64,000 nucleotides of DNA from assembly GCF_000724625.1 (NCBI RefSeq), contig NZ_CP007139.1:4650001-4714000 (forward strand), given 5' to 3'. The number at the start of each line of letters is the position of its first letter. Within the stretch, counting starts at the first letter, position 1. This document shows positions 48,237 through 57,002 of this stretch, piece after piece. A program made the position numbers and the translations under genes. The notes below the pieces were generated by a model. It searched no databases. It saw only the letters and a list, made by a program, of their open reading frames with translations, and had not been told where the DNA came from. Origin of the DNA: Fimbriimonas ginsengisoli Gsoil 348. GTDB taxonomy: Bacteria; Armatimonadota; Fimbriimonadia; Fimbriimonadales; Fimbriimonadaceae.

Positions 48237-50942
48237 TTGCCTAGAACGTTTTTGCTACTCGCAGCGGTTGCTGCCGGGTCCGGCTTAGGTCAATTGGGCC
48301 TAGCTCAGCGTGCGCCACTACCGGACGTTACGGTCCCCAGCTTCGTGGGCCAATCGACCGATTTGGGGCACTCGAACCCCCAACGCCTACTTCATGTTTC
48401 GGTCAGCTTGCCGCTGGGAAACTCGGCCGGATTGGAGGCGTTTTGCGACAGTGTGAGCAACCCGAAGAGCCCCAACTACCGCCAATTCATCACTCCGGAA
48501 GAGGTCGGTAGGCAGTTCGGTGTGACACAAACTCAGATGCAGAAAGTCGTCGACTTTCTGTCCGCAAGCGGGTTCAAGATCAAGCAGATTGGCGCGAATC
48601 GAATGACGATTCTCGCGGATTGCACGGTGGCTCAAGCCGAGGCCGCGTTCAAGACGTCGATCCACGACTTTAATTCGGTAGCCCCGGGCGTTTCGGTAGC
48701 CCAGAAACTGCAAAGTGGCCAACTGTTCGACATACCCACTGAGAGGCATTTCTCCTTCACGAAACCACTCACGCTCCCGACCACGCTGCAGAACCTGGTG
48801 ATCGACGTGGCGGGCTTGGAAGACTACACCCGTCCGCAGCCGCGCGTTTTGACCCCAACTCAAACGCGAGGCTTGTATGGCCTGGCTAACATGTACGCCG
48901 GAGGAAGCCAAGGTCAGGGCCGGACGATCGCCATCTCGAATTTCGATGGCTACCGCCTTAGCAATGTGCCGCTCTACTACTCACAGTACAGCTTGCCGAC
49001 TCCGGCCGGCGGTGCGGGCAGCAACATTACGGTCAAGACCATCAGTGGCGGCGCTGGAAGCGGTACCCCCCAAGGCGAGGGAGACCTCGATATCCAGATG
49101 GTTCTCGGCATGGCACCGCTGTGCAACTTCGAAATCTACGATGGCGGCGGGTCCGACCTCATCGGCACTCTGACGCGGGAAGTCAACGACAACACCGCCG
49201 ACGTCATCAGCGAAAGCTATGGCTGGAATCTTCCGGCCTCGACGGCTACGTCGGCCCACAATCTTCACCTCTCGATGACGGCCCAAGGCATCACCTACAT
49301 GGCAGCCAGCGGCGACTCGGGCACTACGTTAGAGCCGTACTCCTATCCGGACTATGATCCGGAGGTGCTGATGGTTGGCGGCTCGATCGCCAGCGTCAAC
49401 GCCAGCAATCAGCGCACCTCCGAGGTCGGCTGGAGTCTTTCCGGCGGTCAGGGTGGCGGAGGCGGTTGGAGCACCAACACCGCATCGTTCAACGTTCTGC
49501 CGAGCTGGCAGCACGGTACGGGCGTCCCAACCAACATCAACAAGCGGCTCGTTCCGGACGTCGCTCTCAACGCCGCCGGTTCCGGTTCCGGCGCTTACTA
49601 CTTCTATTTGAACGGAACGCTTTCCAGCGGCTATGTGGGCACCAGCTTCGCATCGCCCGTCTTCGCCGGCAGCCTCGGGGTTGCTGAGCAAAACATCATT
49701 GCGCAGGGCGGATTGCCGGCTAACGGATCCGGCAAACGGCGATTCGGGCGGATTCAGGACCTGATCTATTCGCAGAATGGGCGATCCGACGTCTGGTTCG
49801 ACATCACATCGGGGAATAACGGAAACCTTCCAAATGGATCGGCCTCAAACGCGGGTCCGGGTTGGGACTTCGTCACCGGTTTTGGCGCGATCAACTTCGG
49901 CGCCTTTGTCACCACGCAGGTCAGCGTTACGGTACCGGCCGCTCCGACCGGCCTCGCCGCGACCGCCGGCAACGCCCAGGCATCTCTGACCTGGACCGCA
50001 AGCGCGGGAGCGACGAGCTACAACGTCAAGCGAGCCACGACGAGTGGCGGCCCGTACACCACCGTCGGCAGCCCGACCACGACCTCGTTCACCAACACCG
50101 GTCTCACGAACGGCACTACTTACTACTATGTAGTCACCGCCGTGAACTCCGCGGGTGAAAGCGGCAACTCCAATCAGGCGTCGGCGACCCCGAACGTCTC
50201 GCTTCCGGCTGCCCCAACCGGGCTCACCGCCACCGCCGGCAATGCCCAGGCTTCGTTGACCTGGACCGCCAGCACGGGGGCCACGAGCTACAACGTCAAG
50301 CGGGCCACGACGAGTGGGGGGCCGTATTCAACGGTCGGCAGCTCGTCTACGACCTCGTTCACCAACACGGGTCTAACCAACGGCACGACGTACTACTACG
50401 TGGTAACCGCGGTCAACTCCGCCGGCGAAAGCGGTAACTCCAATCAGGCCACGGCAACGCCTTCCGCGGGCGTATCCCAGCAGTTGCTTCTGAACCCAGG
50501 GTTCGAAAGCGGCGCGGCCAATTGGACGATGACGTCCGGCGTCCTAAACAACACCAGTTCCCAACCTGCGCATGGCGGCTCTTACGATGCCTGGATGTGC
50601 GGTTATGGGAGCAGCCACACCGATAGCGTGTACCAGACGGTCACGATTCCGTCCAACGTCACTTCGGCGACGCTAACGTTCTGGGTGCATATCGATACGG
50701 CGGAGACGACCACCTCGGTCGCCTACGACACGGCATCGGTTCAAATCCGGAATTCGAGCAATTCCCTACTGACGACGCTTGCGACGTACTCGAACTTGAA
50801 CAAGGCGACTGGCTACGTGCAGAAGAGCTTCGACGTAAGCGCATACAAGGGTCAGACGATCCGTGTGTACGTAACCGCGACCGAAGATGCTTCGCTTCAG
50901 ACGTCGTTCGTATTCGACGACTTCGCGCTGACGACGCACTAA
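48237..50942 (+). CDS. Sedolisin (S53) protease with pro-domain, two FN3 repeats and a C-terminal domain
   Basis: The 901-residue exported enzyme starts at TTG 48237; GGGAGG (48226-48231) sits 5 nt before it. A signal peptide (LLLAAVAAGSGLGQLGLAQ) and a pro-kumamolisin domain (to about 190) are followed by the S53 catalytic domain. It has the Glu/Asp motif QGEGDLDIQ (near 280), oxyanion Asp in AASGDSG (near 358) and nucleophile Ser in GTSFASP (near 467). Two almost identical FN3 domains (about 566-655 and 656-747) and a beta-rich binding domain follow. Sedolisins are acid-acting secreted endopeptidases, so this is probably for nutrition. The product is released or surface-bound. Confidence 0.92.
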   Translation: MPRTFLLLAAVAAGSGLGQLGLAQRAPLPDVTVPSFVGQSTDLGHSNPQRLLHVSVSLPLGNSAGLEAFCDSVSNPKSPNYRQFITPEEVGRQFGVTQTQMQKVVDFLSASGFKIKQIGANRMTILADCTVAQAEAAFKTSIHDFNSVAPGVSVAQKLQSGQLFDIPTERHFSFTKPLTLPTTLQNLVIDVAGLEDYTRPQPRVLTPTQTRGLYGLANMYAGGSQGQGRTIAISNFDGYRLSNVPLYYSQYSLPTPAGGAGSNITVKTISGGAGSGTPQGEGDLDIQMVLGMAPLCNFEIYDGGGSDLIGTLTREVNDNTADVISESYGWNLPASTATSAHNLHLSMTAQGITYMAASGDSGTTLEPYSYPDYDPEVLMVGGSIASVNASNQRTSEVGWSLSGGQGGGGGWSTNTASFNVLPSWQHGTGVPTNINKRLVPDVALNAAGSGSGAYYFYLNGTLSSGYVGTSFASPVFAGSLGVAEQNIIAQGGLPANGSGKRRFGRIQDLIYSQNGRSDVWFDITSGNNGNLPNGSASNAGPGWDFVTGFGAINFGAFVTTQVSVTVPAAPTGLAATAGNAQASLTWTASAGATSYNVKRATTSGGPYTTVGSPTTTSFTNTGLTNGTTYYYVVTAVNSAGESGNSNQASATPNVSLPAAPTGLTATAGNAQASLTWTASTGATSYNVKRATTSGGPYSTVGSSSTTSFTNTGLTNGTTYYYVVTAVNSAGESGNSNQATATPSAGVSQQLLLNPGFESGAANWTMTSGVLNNTSSQPAHGGSYDAWMCGYGSSHTDSVYQTVTIPSNVTSATLTFWVHIDTAETTTSVAYDTASVQIRNSSNSLLTTLATYSNLNKATGYVQKSFDVSAYKGQTIRVYVTATEDASLQTSFVFDDFALTTH
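49942..50470 (+). repeat. Two tandem near-identical FN3-encoding repeats
   Basis: Two ~270-nt units (about 49942-50197 and 50209-50464) inside the sedolisin gene differ at few, mostly synonymous positions. Shared peptide blocks include GLTNGTTYYYVVTAVNSAGE and NVKRATTSGGPY. Recent duplication or gene conversion is likely. Confidence 0.85.
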
Positions 50943-50955
50943 GCCTCGTTTGTCA

Positions 50956-50991
50956 GGAAAGGCGGCGGCCCCATTCGGCCGCCGCCTTTCC
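50956..50991 (+). terminator. Rho-independent-like terminator of the sedolisin gene
   Basis: GGAAAGGCGGCGGCC and GGCCGCCGCCTTTCC form a perfect 15-bp stem around CCATTC, 14 nt after the stop. The T-tract is only the TTT within the stem. Confidence 0.75.
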
Positions 50992-51025
50992 GATGTTTGA
51001 ACCGGGCGCAAACAAAAGGCGCTGA

Positions 51026-51613
51026 CTACGATTTGAGCAGGGCTCTTTCTTCGGGAGTCACCAAGAATTTGGAATTGGTGCGGTTCCGCCGAACCGGGGT
51101 ACTTGCTCCATCCGGCCGGACGACCCACTCAAACTCCCCCTCCATCGGGTGAGAACCGTATGCCGCGAAGGCTCCGATCTCCGACAGCTTGCGCCGTTGG
51201 CCGGCCGTCAACTTCGCGTGGGGCGAAATTCGTAGACCCTGCCTCTGCAGATAGCGAGGGATCGTGCCGCCGACCGCCCGGCGACGCTTTGACGGCACGA
51301 GATTCACGTGCCAATCGATCTTAGCCCGGCTTCCGTGTCGCCGTTGGTACATCAGCGTTCCTCCGGCGTTTTGTTCCCCGAGGAAGATCACGAATCGTTC
51401 TGAGGCCGACCCGATCGGGTACAGCCCGTCGCTGTGGGCTCCTCCCAGCATTTCGGAACCTACACGGATATATCCGTAGTCTCCCTGTGGGTCGTCGAGC
51501 ACAGATTCGAACTGCTCTCTCCAGCGCGAGAGAGCCTGAATTTTGCGGTCGACCGAATTGACCGCACCCCGATGGGTCCAAATCGCGGCAAGGAGTGCAA
51601 AACAAAGATTCAC
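51026..51613 (-). CDS. Hypothetical protein with a hydrophobic N-terminus
   Basis: The 195-residue product starts at GTG 51613 with a short hydrophobic stretch (LCFALLAAIW), then a basic body (VDRKIQALSRWREQFESVLD, RVGSEMLGGAHSDGLYPIGS, KFLVTPEERALLKS). It is convergent with the sedolisin gene, and its start region is divergent from the next gene. I do not recognise a family. The hydrophobic piece may be a signal anchor. Confidence 0.55.
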   Translation of the reverse strand: MNLCFALLAAIWTHRGAVNSVDRKIQALSRWREQFESVLDDPQGDYGYIRVGSEMLGGAHSDGLYPIGSASERFVIFLGEQNAGGTLMYQRRHGSRAKIDWHVNLVPSKRRRAVGGTIPRYLQRQGLRISPHAKLTAGQRRKLSEIGAFAAYGSHPMEGEFEWVVRPDGASTPVRRNRTNSKFLVTPEERALLKS

Positions 51614-51715
51614 GGCGCACTAAAGGGACGTCTTGGATGCGCAACCGTTTCCGGCATCGTCGCCCAGGTCGCTTTGGAACCGACGCGAGATCGCGACAGT
51701 CTTCCGAACGTGACA

Positions 51716-52861
51716 ATGTTTCATGCAGATCGCCAGATTCGTCATCGCTTAACGTTCAACCTCCGCACTTTGTCGATCGGCGCTGTGCTTATGGCCTCAT
51801 CGGCCTCTTCAGCCCTTGCCGCCGACCAGCTTCATCAACGAACCAGCCGTGATGCGTTCATGCATGTGCAGTACACGTCGAAGGCAGAGTTCATCCGAGG
51901 GCTAAAAAACCATCCCAAAGCGCTCAAGGCAATGGCAAAGTCCCTCGGCACGAGTCCAAGCCGACTCTTGCAGTACATCCACGACGACCTTCACCTGGGT
52001 CGTTTGAAAACCACCGGCAATTACATGGTCTGGGGCCTCCACAAGGGTCACATCTACAAGACGCACGTTCGATATATGGCGGGAATGCCCGCGTGGGTTA
52101 CGTCGGATGGGACCCCTGTCATCTGTTGGCGTTGCTCCAACCCGATGACGGACCACCTGCAAACAGTGGCCACCCGGGCCGAAACCGTGGTAACTCCTCC
52201 GCCCACCCCGGTGGTCACGCCTCCGCCGGTCGAACCGCCCCCTGTGGCAGTAACGCCGCCACCAGTGGTGACTCCGCCACCGGTCGAACCGCCCCCCGTG
52301 GCAGTAACGCCACCGCCCGTGGTGACTCCGCCGCCCGTCGAACCTCCGGCTGTTGTAGTCACGCCGCCACCCGCAGTGGTTGTGACACCGCCCGAGCATA
52401 AGGAGGTCGTCGTGCGCGAAAACCGGCGTCGGATTGGAGTCAAGCTAGGCGCGACTACGTGGACCGAATACTTCGGAACCAACGAGACGCTGGCGACCGC
52501 TGGATTGGATTTTGATCTCTTGAACTTCAATTCCAATAACCATTTGGCCCTCTACGTCGACACTGCGGGCGAATTCGAAAATCACTCACCGTACCGGTGG
52601 TACGGAGGGGGACTCGAATTGCGGCACGATCTCGGCGACCCGTCGAAGTCGTGGGCGCCGTATGTCGGTCTCGGCATTGGTTACTACTCCGGGCACATCA
52701 ATGACTTCTTCGCCACTGACTTCAATAAGCTTGGCGGAAAAGCCTTTGTGGGCCTGCAGTCGCTTAGCGGACTCTTCCTTGAGCTGCAGTACAACCAACT
52801 GGGCCACGAGGTCGGAAGGGATTTGAGCCGATTCGGCCTAAGTCTCGGCTATCGCTTCTAG
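51716..52861 (+). CDS. Probable outer-membrane protein with a Pro-rich linker and C-terminal beta-barrel
   Basis: From ATG 51716 the product begins MFHADRQIRHRLTFNLRTLS and has a signal (GAVLMASSASSALAA). A helical LysM-sized segment (about 45-130) contains CWRCSNPM. A Pro/Val-rich linker (about 155-225) repeats VTPPPVEPPPVAV. The C-terminal ~150 residues have alternating strands (GVKLGATTWTEYFG, WAPYVGLGIGYYSG) and end with the outer-membrane-type terminal Phe (GLSLGYRF). This implies a true outer membrane. The linker could cross peptidoglycan. The exact function is unknown. Confidence 0.75.
   Translation: MFHADRQIRHRLTFNLRTLSIGAVLMASSASSALAADQLHQRTSRDAFMHVQYTSKAEFIRGLKNHPKALKAMAKSLGTSPSRLLQYIHDDLHLGRLKTTGNYMVWGLHKGHIYKTHVRYMAGMPAWVTSDGTPVICWRCSNPMTDHLQTVATRAETVVTPPPTPVVTPPPVEPPPVAVTPPPVVTPPPVEPPPVAVTPPPVVTPPPVEPPAVVVTPPPAVVVTPPEHKEVVVRENRRRIGVKLGATTWTEYFGTNETLATAGLDFDLLNFNSNNHLALYVDTAGEFENHSPYRWYGGGLELRHDLGDPSKSWAPYVGLGIGYYSGHINDFFATDFNKLGGKAFVGLQSLSGLFLELQYNQLGHEVGRDLSRFGLSLGYRF
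52205..52345 (+). repeat. In-frame tandem repeat encoding the Pro-rich linker
   Basis: Units of about 51 nt encoding PPPVEPPPVAVTPPPVVT-like segments recur three times with small differences (GTAACGCC(A/G)CC, GGTGACTCCGCC). Copy number is likely to vary between strains. Confidence 0.7.
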
Positions 52862-52891
52862 CCCGCAAGGTGGCCCGCAGGCAACCCATAT

Positions 52892-52917
52892 CCCCCTTCG
52901 CATCTTCGCGAAGGGGG
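52892..52917 (+). terminator. Stem-loop after the outer-membrane protein gene
   Basis: CCCCCTTCGC and GCGAAGGGGG pair perfectly around ATCTTC, 31 nt downstream of the stop. Confidence 0.65.
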
Positions 52918-53006
52918 CTTAGCGCTCACCCCGAGCCGGCAGTCAAAGGACCTCGGCGCTTTTCAGTTTGCCCCTCTGCCGCGCTTGCCTGGGTCACACT
53001 GAACGG

Positions 53007-53555
53007 ATGCCTTTGCCAACCCCGACGCTGAATACGCCTCGGCTATTGTTGCGACCTTTCGCGGAAACCGATACGGACGCGATTTTTGCGTTACAGAGCA
53101 ACCCGCGCGTCTTGCGTTACTGGGATTCGCCGCCCTGGAAGAACCGCGCGCAGGCGGAGCGTTTCATTGCGGTTTGCCGCCAGATGGAGCAGGAAGGCAC
53201 CGGCGCGAGGCTGGCTGTCGAGCGCACTTCCGACAATGCGTTCATCGGTTGGTGCAGTCTGTCCAAATGGAATCCGGACTACCGCAGCGCGAAGATCGGC
53301 TACTGCTTTGATGAGGCGGCATGGGGCAACGGCTTCGCCACCGAAGCGGCCGGCACGTTGTTGCAGTGGGCTTTCGACACGCTGGATCTAAACCGCGTTC
53401 AATCCGAGACCGATACGCGCAACGCGGGATCGAGCCGCGTATTGGAGAAGCTCGGCTTTATCCGAGAAGGTACGTTACGAGAAGATTGCATCGTGGATGG
53501 CGAGGTATCGGATTCCTGGGTCTATGGACTTCTCAGGCGGGGATGGAAACGGTAA
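53007..53555 (+). CDS. GNAT family N-acetyltransferase, RimJ/RimL-like
   Basis: From ATG 53007 the 182-residue product begins MPLPTPTLNTPRLLLRPFAE, the usual RimJ/RimL-type entry. The acetyl-CoA pyrophosphate loop is EAAWGNGFATEAAG, followed by LNRVQSETDTRNAGSSRVLEKLGF. Such enzymes acetylate protein N-termini, antibiotics or small amines; the substrate is unknown. An ATG 39 nt upstream would add non-conserved residues. Confidence 0.88.
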   Translation: MPLPTPTLNTPRLLLRPFAETDTDAIFALQSNPRVLRYWDSPPWKNRAQAERFIAVCRQMEQEGTGARLAVERTSDNAFIGWCSLSKWNPDYRSAKIGYCFDEAAWGNGFATEAAGTLLQWAFDTLDLNRVQSETDTRNAGSSRVLEKLGFIREGTLREDCIVDGEVSDSWVYGLLRRGWKR

Positions 53556-53634
53556 GTCGCACGAAATCCGATCGACGAGAAACGATACGATTACAATTAC
53601 TCACGGTCTTTAACGCAAAGGCTTAGGAAGACAA

Positions 53635-54069
53635 ATGACGGTCGAAGAACAAATCAAAGAGTATATTGCCGGCCAATCAGAACCAAAGCAAAGCGACTTG
53701 AAAGCGTTGCATCAGCTCGCGCTTCAAGCATCGCCCGGATGTAAATTGTGGTTCCTCGACGGTAAAGACGGTGAGGGCAAGGTTGTCGCTAACCCTAACA
53801 TCGGTTATGGAAGTTACATCATAAAATATGCCGACGGAACGACCAGAGAGTTCTACCAGGTTGGTTTGAGCGCAAATAAGACCGGAATCTCCGTTTATAT
53901 CATGGGGTTAGACGATAAGACCTACTTAGCGGAAACTTTCGGAAAGTCAATCGGCAAGGCGAGCGTGACCGGGTATTGCATCCGGTTTAAGTCCATAAAG
54001 GATATAGACCTCGATATGCTCCAGGTAGCAGTACGATATGGATTTGGTGCACAGAAGGAAAAGGAATGA
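53635..54069 (+). CDS. DUF1801-like protein
   Basis: The 144-residue protein begins MTVEEQIKEYIAGQSEPKQS. It has LALQASPGCKLWFLDGKDGE and NIGYGSYIIKYADGTTREFY, the layout of DUF1801 (YdhG/YjbR-like) proteins, small single-domain proteins of unknown role. The gene is visibly less GC-rich than its neighbours, which may point to acquisition. It is followed by its own hairpin. Confidence 0.75.
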   Translation: MTVEEQIKEYIAGQSEPKQSDLKALHQLALQASPGCKLWFLDGKDGEGKVVANPNIGYGSYIIKYADGTTREFYQVGLSANKTGISVYIMGLDDKTYLAETFGKSIGKASVTGYCIRFKSIKDIDLDMLQVAVRYGFGAQKEKE

Positions 54070-54088
54070 GCTGGTGAAATCGTTACTT

Positions 54089-54126
54089 CGTGCCTTGCCT
54101 TAGAATCAGGTCTTAGGCAAGGCACG
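54089..54126. terminator. Hairpin terminator between DUF1801 and hydrolase genes
   Basis: CGTGCCTTGCCT (54089-54100) and AGGCAAGGCACG (54115-54126) pair perfectly, with further partial pairing in the 14-nt loop. It lies between convergent genes. Confidence 0.7.
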
Positions 54127-54178
54127 ATGAAACTTCTTCTCACGACTGACGGCACTGGAAGCGGTTCGACCGATAGGA

Positions 54179-55009
54179 CTATTTCAACAGCTTTTCCTTG
54201 AACCACTGGAGTGCCTTCGTTAACCCAGGACCGAAGGTCTTGTCATCGTGGCCGCCTCCGGGAATGACCTCGAGCTTGTGCTCGACGCCGGCCTTGGCCA
54301 ACGCTTGATCCATGGCTTGAGCCTGTTGAAGAGGGACGATCTTGTCATCATCGCCGTGAACGATCAGCGTCGGCGGGAACTTAGGGTTTACATAAGTGAT
54401 CGGCGAAAGCTTCCGTAAAGGAGCTTCAATATCGCTTCTGGGAGCTTTGGGATCGATCCCGAGTGCGGGAAAGAAAATGGCCATTTGAGGCTCGTCGGTG
54501 AGTACGAAGGCCGGCTTTCCCCAATTGGCTAAATCGGTCGGAGGAGCGATGGCGGCGACCGCGTTTACGGGAAACTCCGGTGAGCCGGCGATCATAAGCG
54601 AGAGATGCGCGCCCGAGCTGATGCCGGACACCCCCACTCGATTAGTATCGATTCCGTAGTCGGCGGCATGCGCGTGAACAAACCGGACCGCGGTTCGAAC
54701 CTGTTCCACAATCTCCGCGACCTTGAACCGCGGCTGCGCGCCGTGAACGACTTCAAACACGGTGAAGCCGCCGTCGACAAAAACCTTTTCGATCGCAGGT
54801 CCAAAGCTGTTCAGCATAGAGTGGTCCGACATCCACCCTCCGCTTACCATAAAGACCACTGCCGCCTTGTTCGGTTTTGCCGGCTTGAGAACGTCCATCG
54901 TGAACGCCACTCCTCCCGCCTTCATGTAGATCACATCGCGGGTACGAGTCTGAGCCGAGGCCAGGGTGACCAGCAAAGGCAGGAGCACAACGGGAAGGCG
55001 CGGCAACAT
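54179..55009 (-). CDS. Exported alpha/beta hydrolase (BD-FAE/esterase-like)
   Basis: From ATG 55009 the 276-residue product has a signal peptide (MLPRLPVVLLPLLVTLASAQ). An alpha/beta-hydrolase domain has VVFMVSGGWMSDHS, nucleophile elbow VSGISSGAHLSL, acid region TLIVHGDDDKIVPL and catalytic His in IPGGGHDDKTF. It belongs near the BD-FAE/esterase group that acts on carboxyl esters. The open frame extends upstream into a stretch resembling the start of a RibD-like gene, which is not part of this protein. Confidence 0.85.
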   Translation of the reverse strand: MLPRLPVVLLPLLVTLASAQTRTRDVIYMKAGGVAFTMDVLKPAKPNKAAVVFMVSGGWMSDHSMLNSFGPAIEKVFVDGGFTVFEVVHGAQPRFKVAEIVEQVRTAVRFVHAHAADYGIDTNRVGVSGISSGAHLSLMIAGSPEFPVNAVAAIAPPTDLANWGKPAFVLTDEPQMAIFFPALGIDPKAPRSDIEAPLRKLSPITYVNPKFPPTLIVHGDDDKIVPLQQAQAMDQALAKAGVEHKLEVIPGGGHDDKTFGPGLTKALQWFKEKLLK

Positions 55010-55096
55010 GCGGGCAGTATAACGGGACACGCGAATCCCGGCCATTGATCGAGGAATGGCCCCAAGGCGACGACCCGCCCGTCGGCTAGTTCGTGC

Positions 55097-55144
55097 CGCG
55101 ATAATTCCGTCAACCGAAACATGAAGAATTAATTCTCTGCTCAT
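55097..55144 (-). pseudogene. Possible N-terminal fragment of a RibD/DHFR-like gene
   Basis: The minus strand reads MSRELILHVSVDGIIA, nearly the opening of the intact gene at 57003-57614 (MSRELILKMSMSIDGYVA). DNA identity is high over the first 24 nt. Downstream the similarity stops and an unrelated hydrolase follows. It is probably a leftover of a duplicated gene, but the match is short. Confidence 0.35.
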
Positions 55145-55225
55145 AGTTGCAGGATCGTCGTTTTGGTCCACACCAATTCGACAAGCGATCTCAAAGGTTT
55201 GAAAATCGCGAAACGGAATGACGCC

Positions 55226-55819
55226 TCACTTAACTTCAATCGAATCTGCACGGCTGATCGAAACGATCTCGATCGGCGGCTCCAGCGACTGTTTCTCGGC
55301 GTGCGATCTCTGGATTTTGCGAACGACGTCCATTCCCTTCTTCACCCTTCCAAAGGCCGCGAAACCCTGTCCGTCGGGATTTCGTTTCCCGCCAAAGTCC
55401 AACTCGGGTTGCTTGCCGATGCAGATGAAGAAGTCGGACGTTGCCGTGTCGGCTCCATCGCGGGCCATCGAGATGGTTCCATCCAGGTGGTGAAGGCCCG
55501 TCACATTGGTCCGCTCCAATAAGATCGGCGGGAAATCCTGTTTTTCGAACTTGGGATTGACCCCTGCCTGAACGACCTCGATCTTCACCTTCTTGTCCGG
55601 CTGGTTCTTCGGCGTGACCGTCCGATGAAATCGCCCGCCGGAGTAGCGCCCCTCATCGACATACCGGAGAAAGTTGGCCGCCGTCCCAGGGGCATGCCTG
55701 ACGTCGACCTCGACGAAGATCGATCCAAGCTTCGTCTCGATTTTCACCAAAGGATTGGGGGGTTCCGTGCCGTAAAGCATCGATCCCGCAACAAGAACAA
55801 ATCCCAGTAAGCCCATCAA
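55226..55819 (-). CDS. Exported cyclophilin-type peptidyl-prolyl isomerase
   Basis: The 197-residue product has a signal sequence (MMGLLGFVLVAGSMLYG) and a cyclophilin domain: APGTAANFLRYVDEGRYSGGRFHRTV with the catalytic Arg, then DGTISMARDGADTATSDFFI and FAAFGRVKKGMDVVRKI. It speeds cis/trans Pro isomerisation in folding proteins of the cell envelope. The loop after FHRTVTPKNQ is somewhat longer than usual. It is monocistronic. Confidence 0.92.
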   Translation of the reverse strand: MMGLLGFVLVAGSMLYGTEPPNPLVKIETKLGSIFVEVDVRHAPGTAANFLRYVDEGRYSGGRFHRTVTPKNQPDKKVKIEVVQAGVNPKFEKQDFPPILLERTNVTGLHHLDGTISMARDGADTATSDFFICIGKQPELDFGGKRNPDGQGFAAFGRVKKGMDVVRKIQRSHAEKQSLEPPIEIVSISRADSIEVK

Positions 55820-55996
55820 TCCAGGTTACATCCACCCGAGGGGCGGTTAGTCACCAAGGGCGATACGGGGGATTGCCGACCAGCCTAATTTAACGTTATA
55901 TTATGAATGCTCGGAACAATTGCATTTAAGGAGACGGCCTCCCGTTGCGAGCCAGAACATCGCTCCCACAACCCTCACCGGAGAGACAAAAAGGCA

Positions 55997-56908
55997 ATGA
56001 AGTCAATTTCGAAAATAGCAGTTGTAGTGTTGGCGTCGGCGGCCTCGCAATTTGCGCCCGCTCAGAATGACAAGATGGTCCCTATTCCCACCCCCAAGCA
56101 ACCGAACGCTATCGTTCTCGGTACCGGGAAGCTTCCCGAGGCGACTGCAGAAGAGTCCTGGCATTCCCAATACGGCAGCAGGTTCGCCAGAAACGTGAGC
56201 ATTGCCACCCTGACGCCGTTTCTTCCGGCCAAGTCCAAGGCGACGGGAGCGGCCGTCATCGTGGCTCCGGGCGGAGGGTTTCGCACCCTTTCCATGGAAA
56301 ATGAAGGGTCGAACGTTGCGAAGGCGCTGGCCAAGAAAGGGGTGGCGGCCTTTGTCCTGAAATATCGACTCAATCCGACCCCTCCGGACATGGCGGGATT
56401 CGAAGCCTCCATGCGGCAGATGTTTTCCGGTCCACCCCGGCGTCCCGCGGCTCCCCGGGATCCATCGGAGGCGCTTGCGCCGCAGATCGCCGACGCGGTT
56501 GCGGCATTCGAGCTTGTGCGCTCGCGAGCAAAGGAATGGAACGTCGACCCGAGCAAGGTTGGAATGATTGGCTTTTCGGCCGGGGCGATGTTGACGATGT
56601 CCACGACCCTTTATGGAAAGGATGTGCACCCGGCGTTCATCGGCGATATCTATGGTCCGCTCAATGCGGTCAAGGTGCCTAGCGACGCCCCGCCACTATT
56701 CATCGCACTTGCCGCGGATGACCCATTCTTTGCTAATGGTGGGTTCGGGGTGATCGACAGCTGGAAGGCGGCGAAGCGTCCGGTCGAGTTCCACCTTTAT
56801 GAACAAGGGGGACACGGCTTCGGGATGTACCCGAAAGAAACGACCAGCACCGGATGGTTCGAGGCCTTTGCGTCGTGGCTACGCATGCACGGCTACATTA
56901 AGTCGTGA
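55997..56908 (+). CDS. Exported alpha/beta hydrolase (acetyl-xylan esterase / HSL-like)
   Basis: From ATG 55997 the 303-residue product begins MKSISKIAVVVLASAASQFA, a signal peptide. It has AAVIVAPGGGFRTLSMENEG (oxyanion region), the elbow IGFSAGAMLTM, acid region LFIALAADDPFF and catalytic His in YEQGGHGFGMYP. The family is often annotated as endo-xylanase B-like or acetyl-xylan esterase and acts outside the cytoplasm. An upstream ATG (55907) lacks sense before the signal peptide. It may act with the CE1 and GH127 enzymes on plant xylan. Confidence 0.87.
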   Translation: MKSISKIAVVVLASAASQFAPAQNDKMVPIPTPKQPNAIVLGTGKLPEATAEESWHSQYGSRFARNVSIATLTPFLPAKSKATGAAVIVAPGGGFRTLSMENEGSNVAKALAKKGVAAFVLKYRLNPTPPDMAGFEASMRQMFSGPPRRPAAPRDPSEALAPQIADAVAAFELVRSRAKEWNVDPSKVGMIGFSAGAMLTMSTTLYGKDVHPAFIGDIYGPLNAVKVPSDAPPLFIALAADDPFFANGGFGVIDSWKAAKRPVEFHLYEQGGHGFGMYPKETTSTGWFEAFASWLRMHGYIKS

Positions 56909-56950
56909 CGATCCAGGCGAACACTTTCGCCTGGGATCCGTTCATTGAAC

Positions 56951-56983
56951 GGGCTGGCCCGACCGGGCCAGCCCTTCTCTTTA
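56951..56983 (+). terminator. Terminator after the xylan-esterase-like gene
   Basis: GGGCTGGCCCG and CGGGCCAGCCC pair with a very short loop and are followed by TTCTCTTT. Confidence 0.75.
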
Positions 56984-57002
56984 CTCTTCGTGAGTAACCT
57001 CG

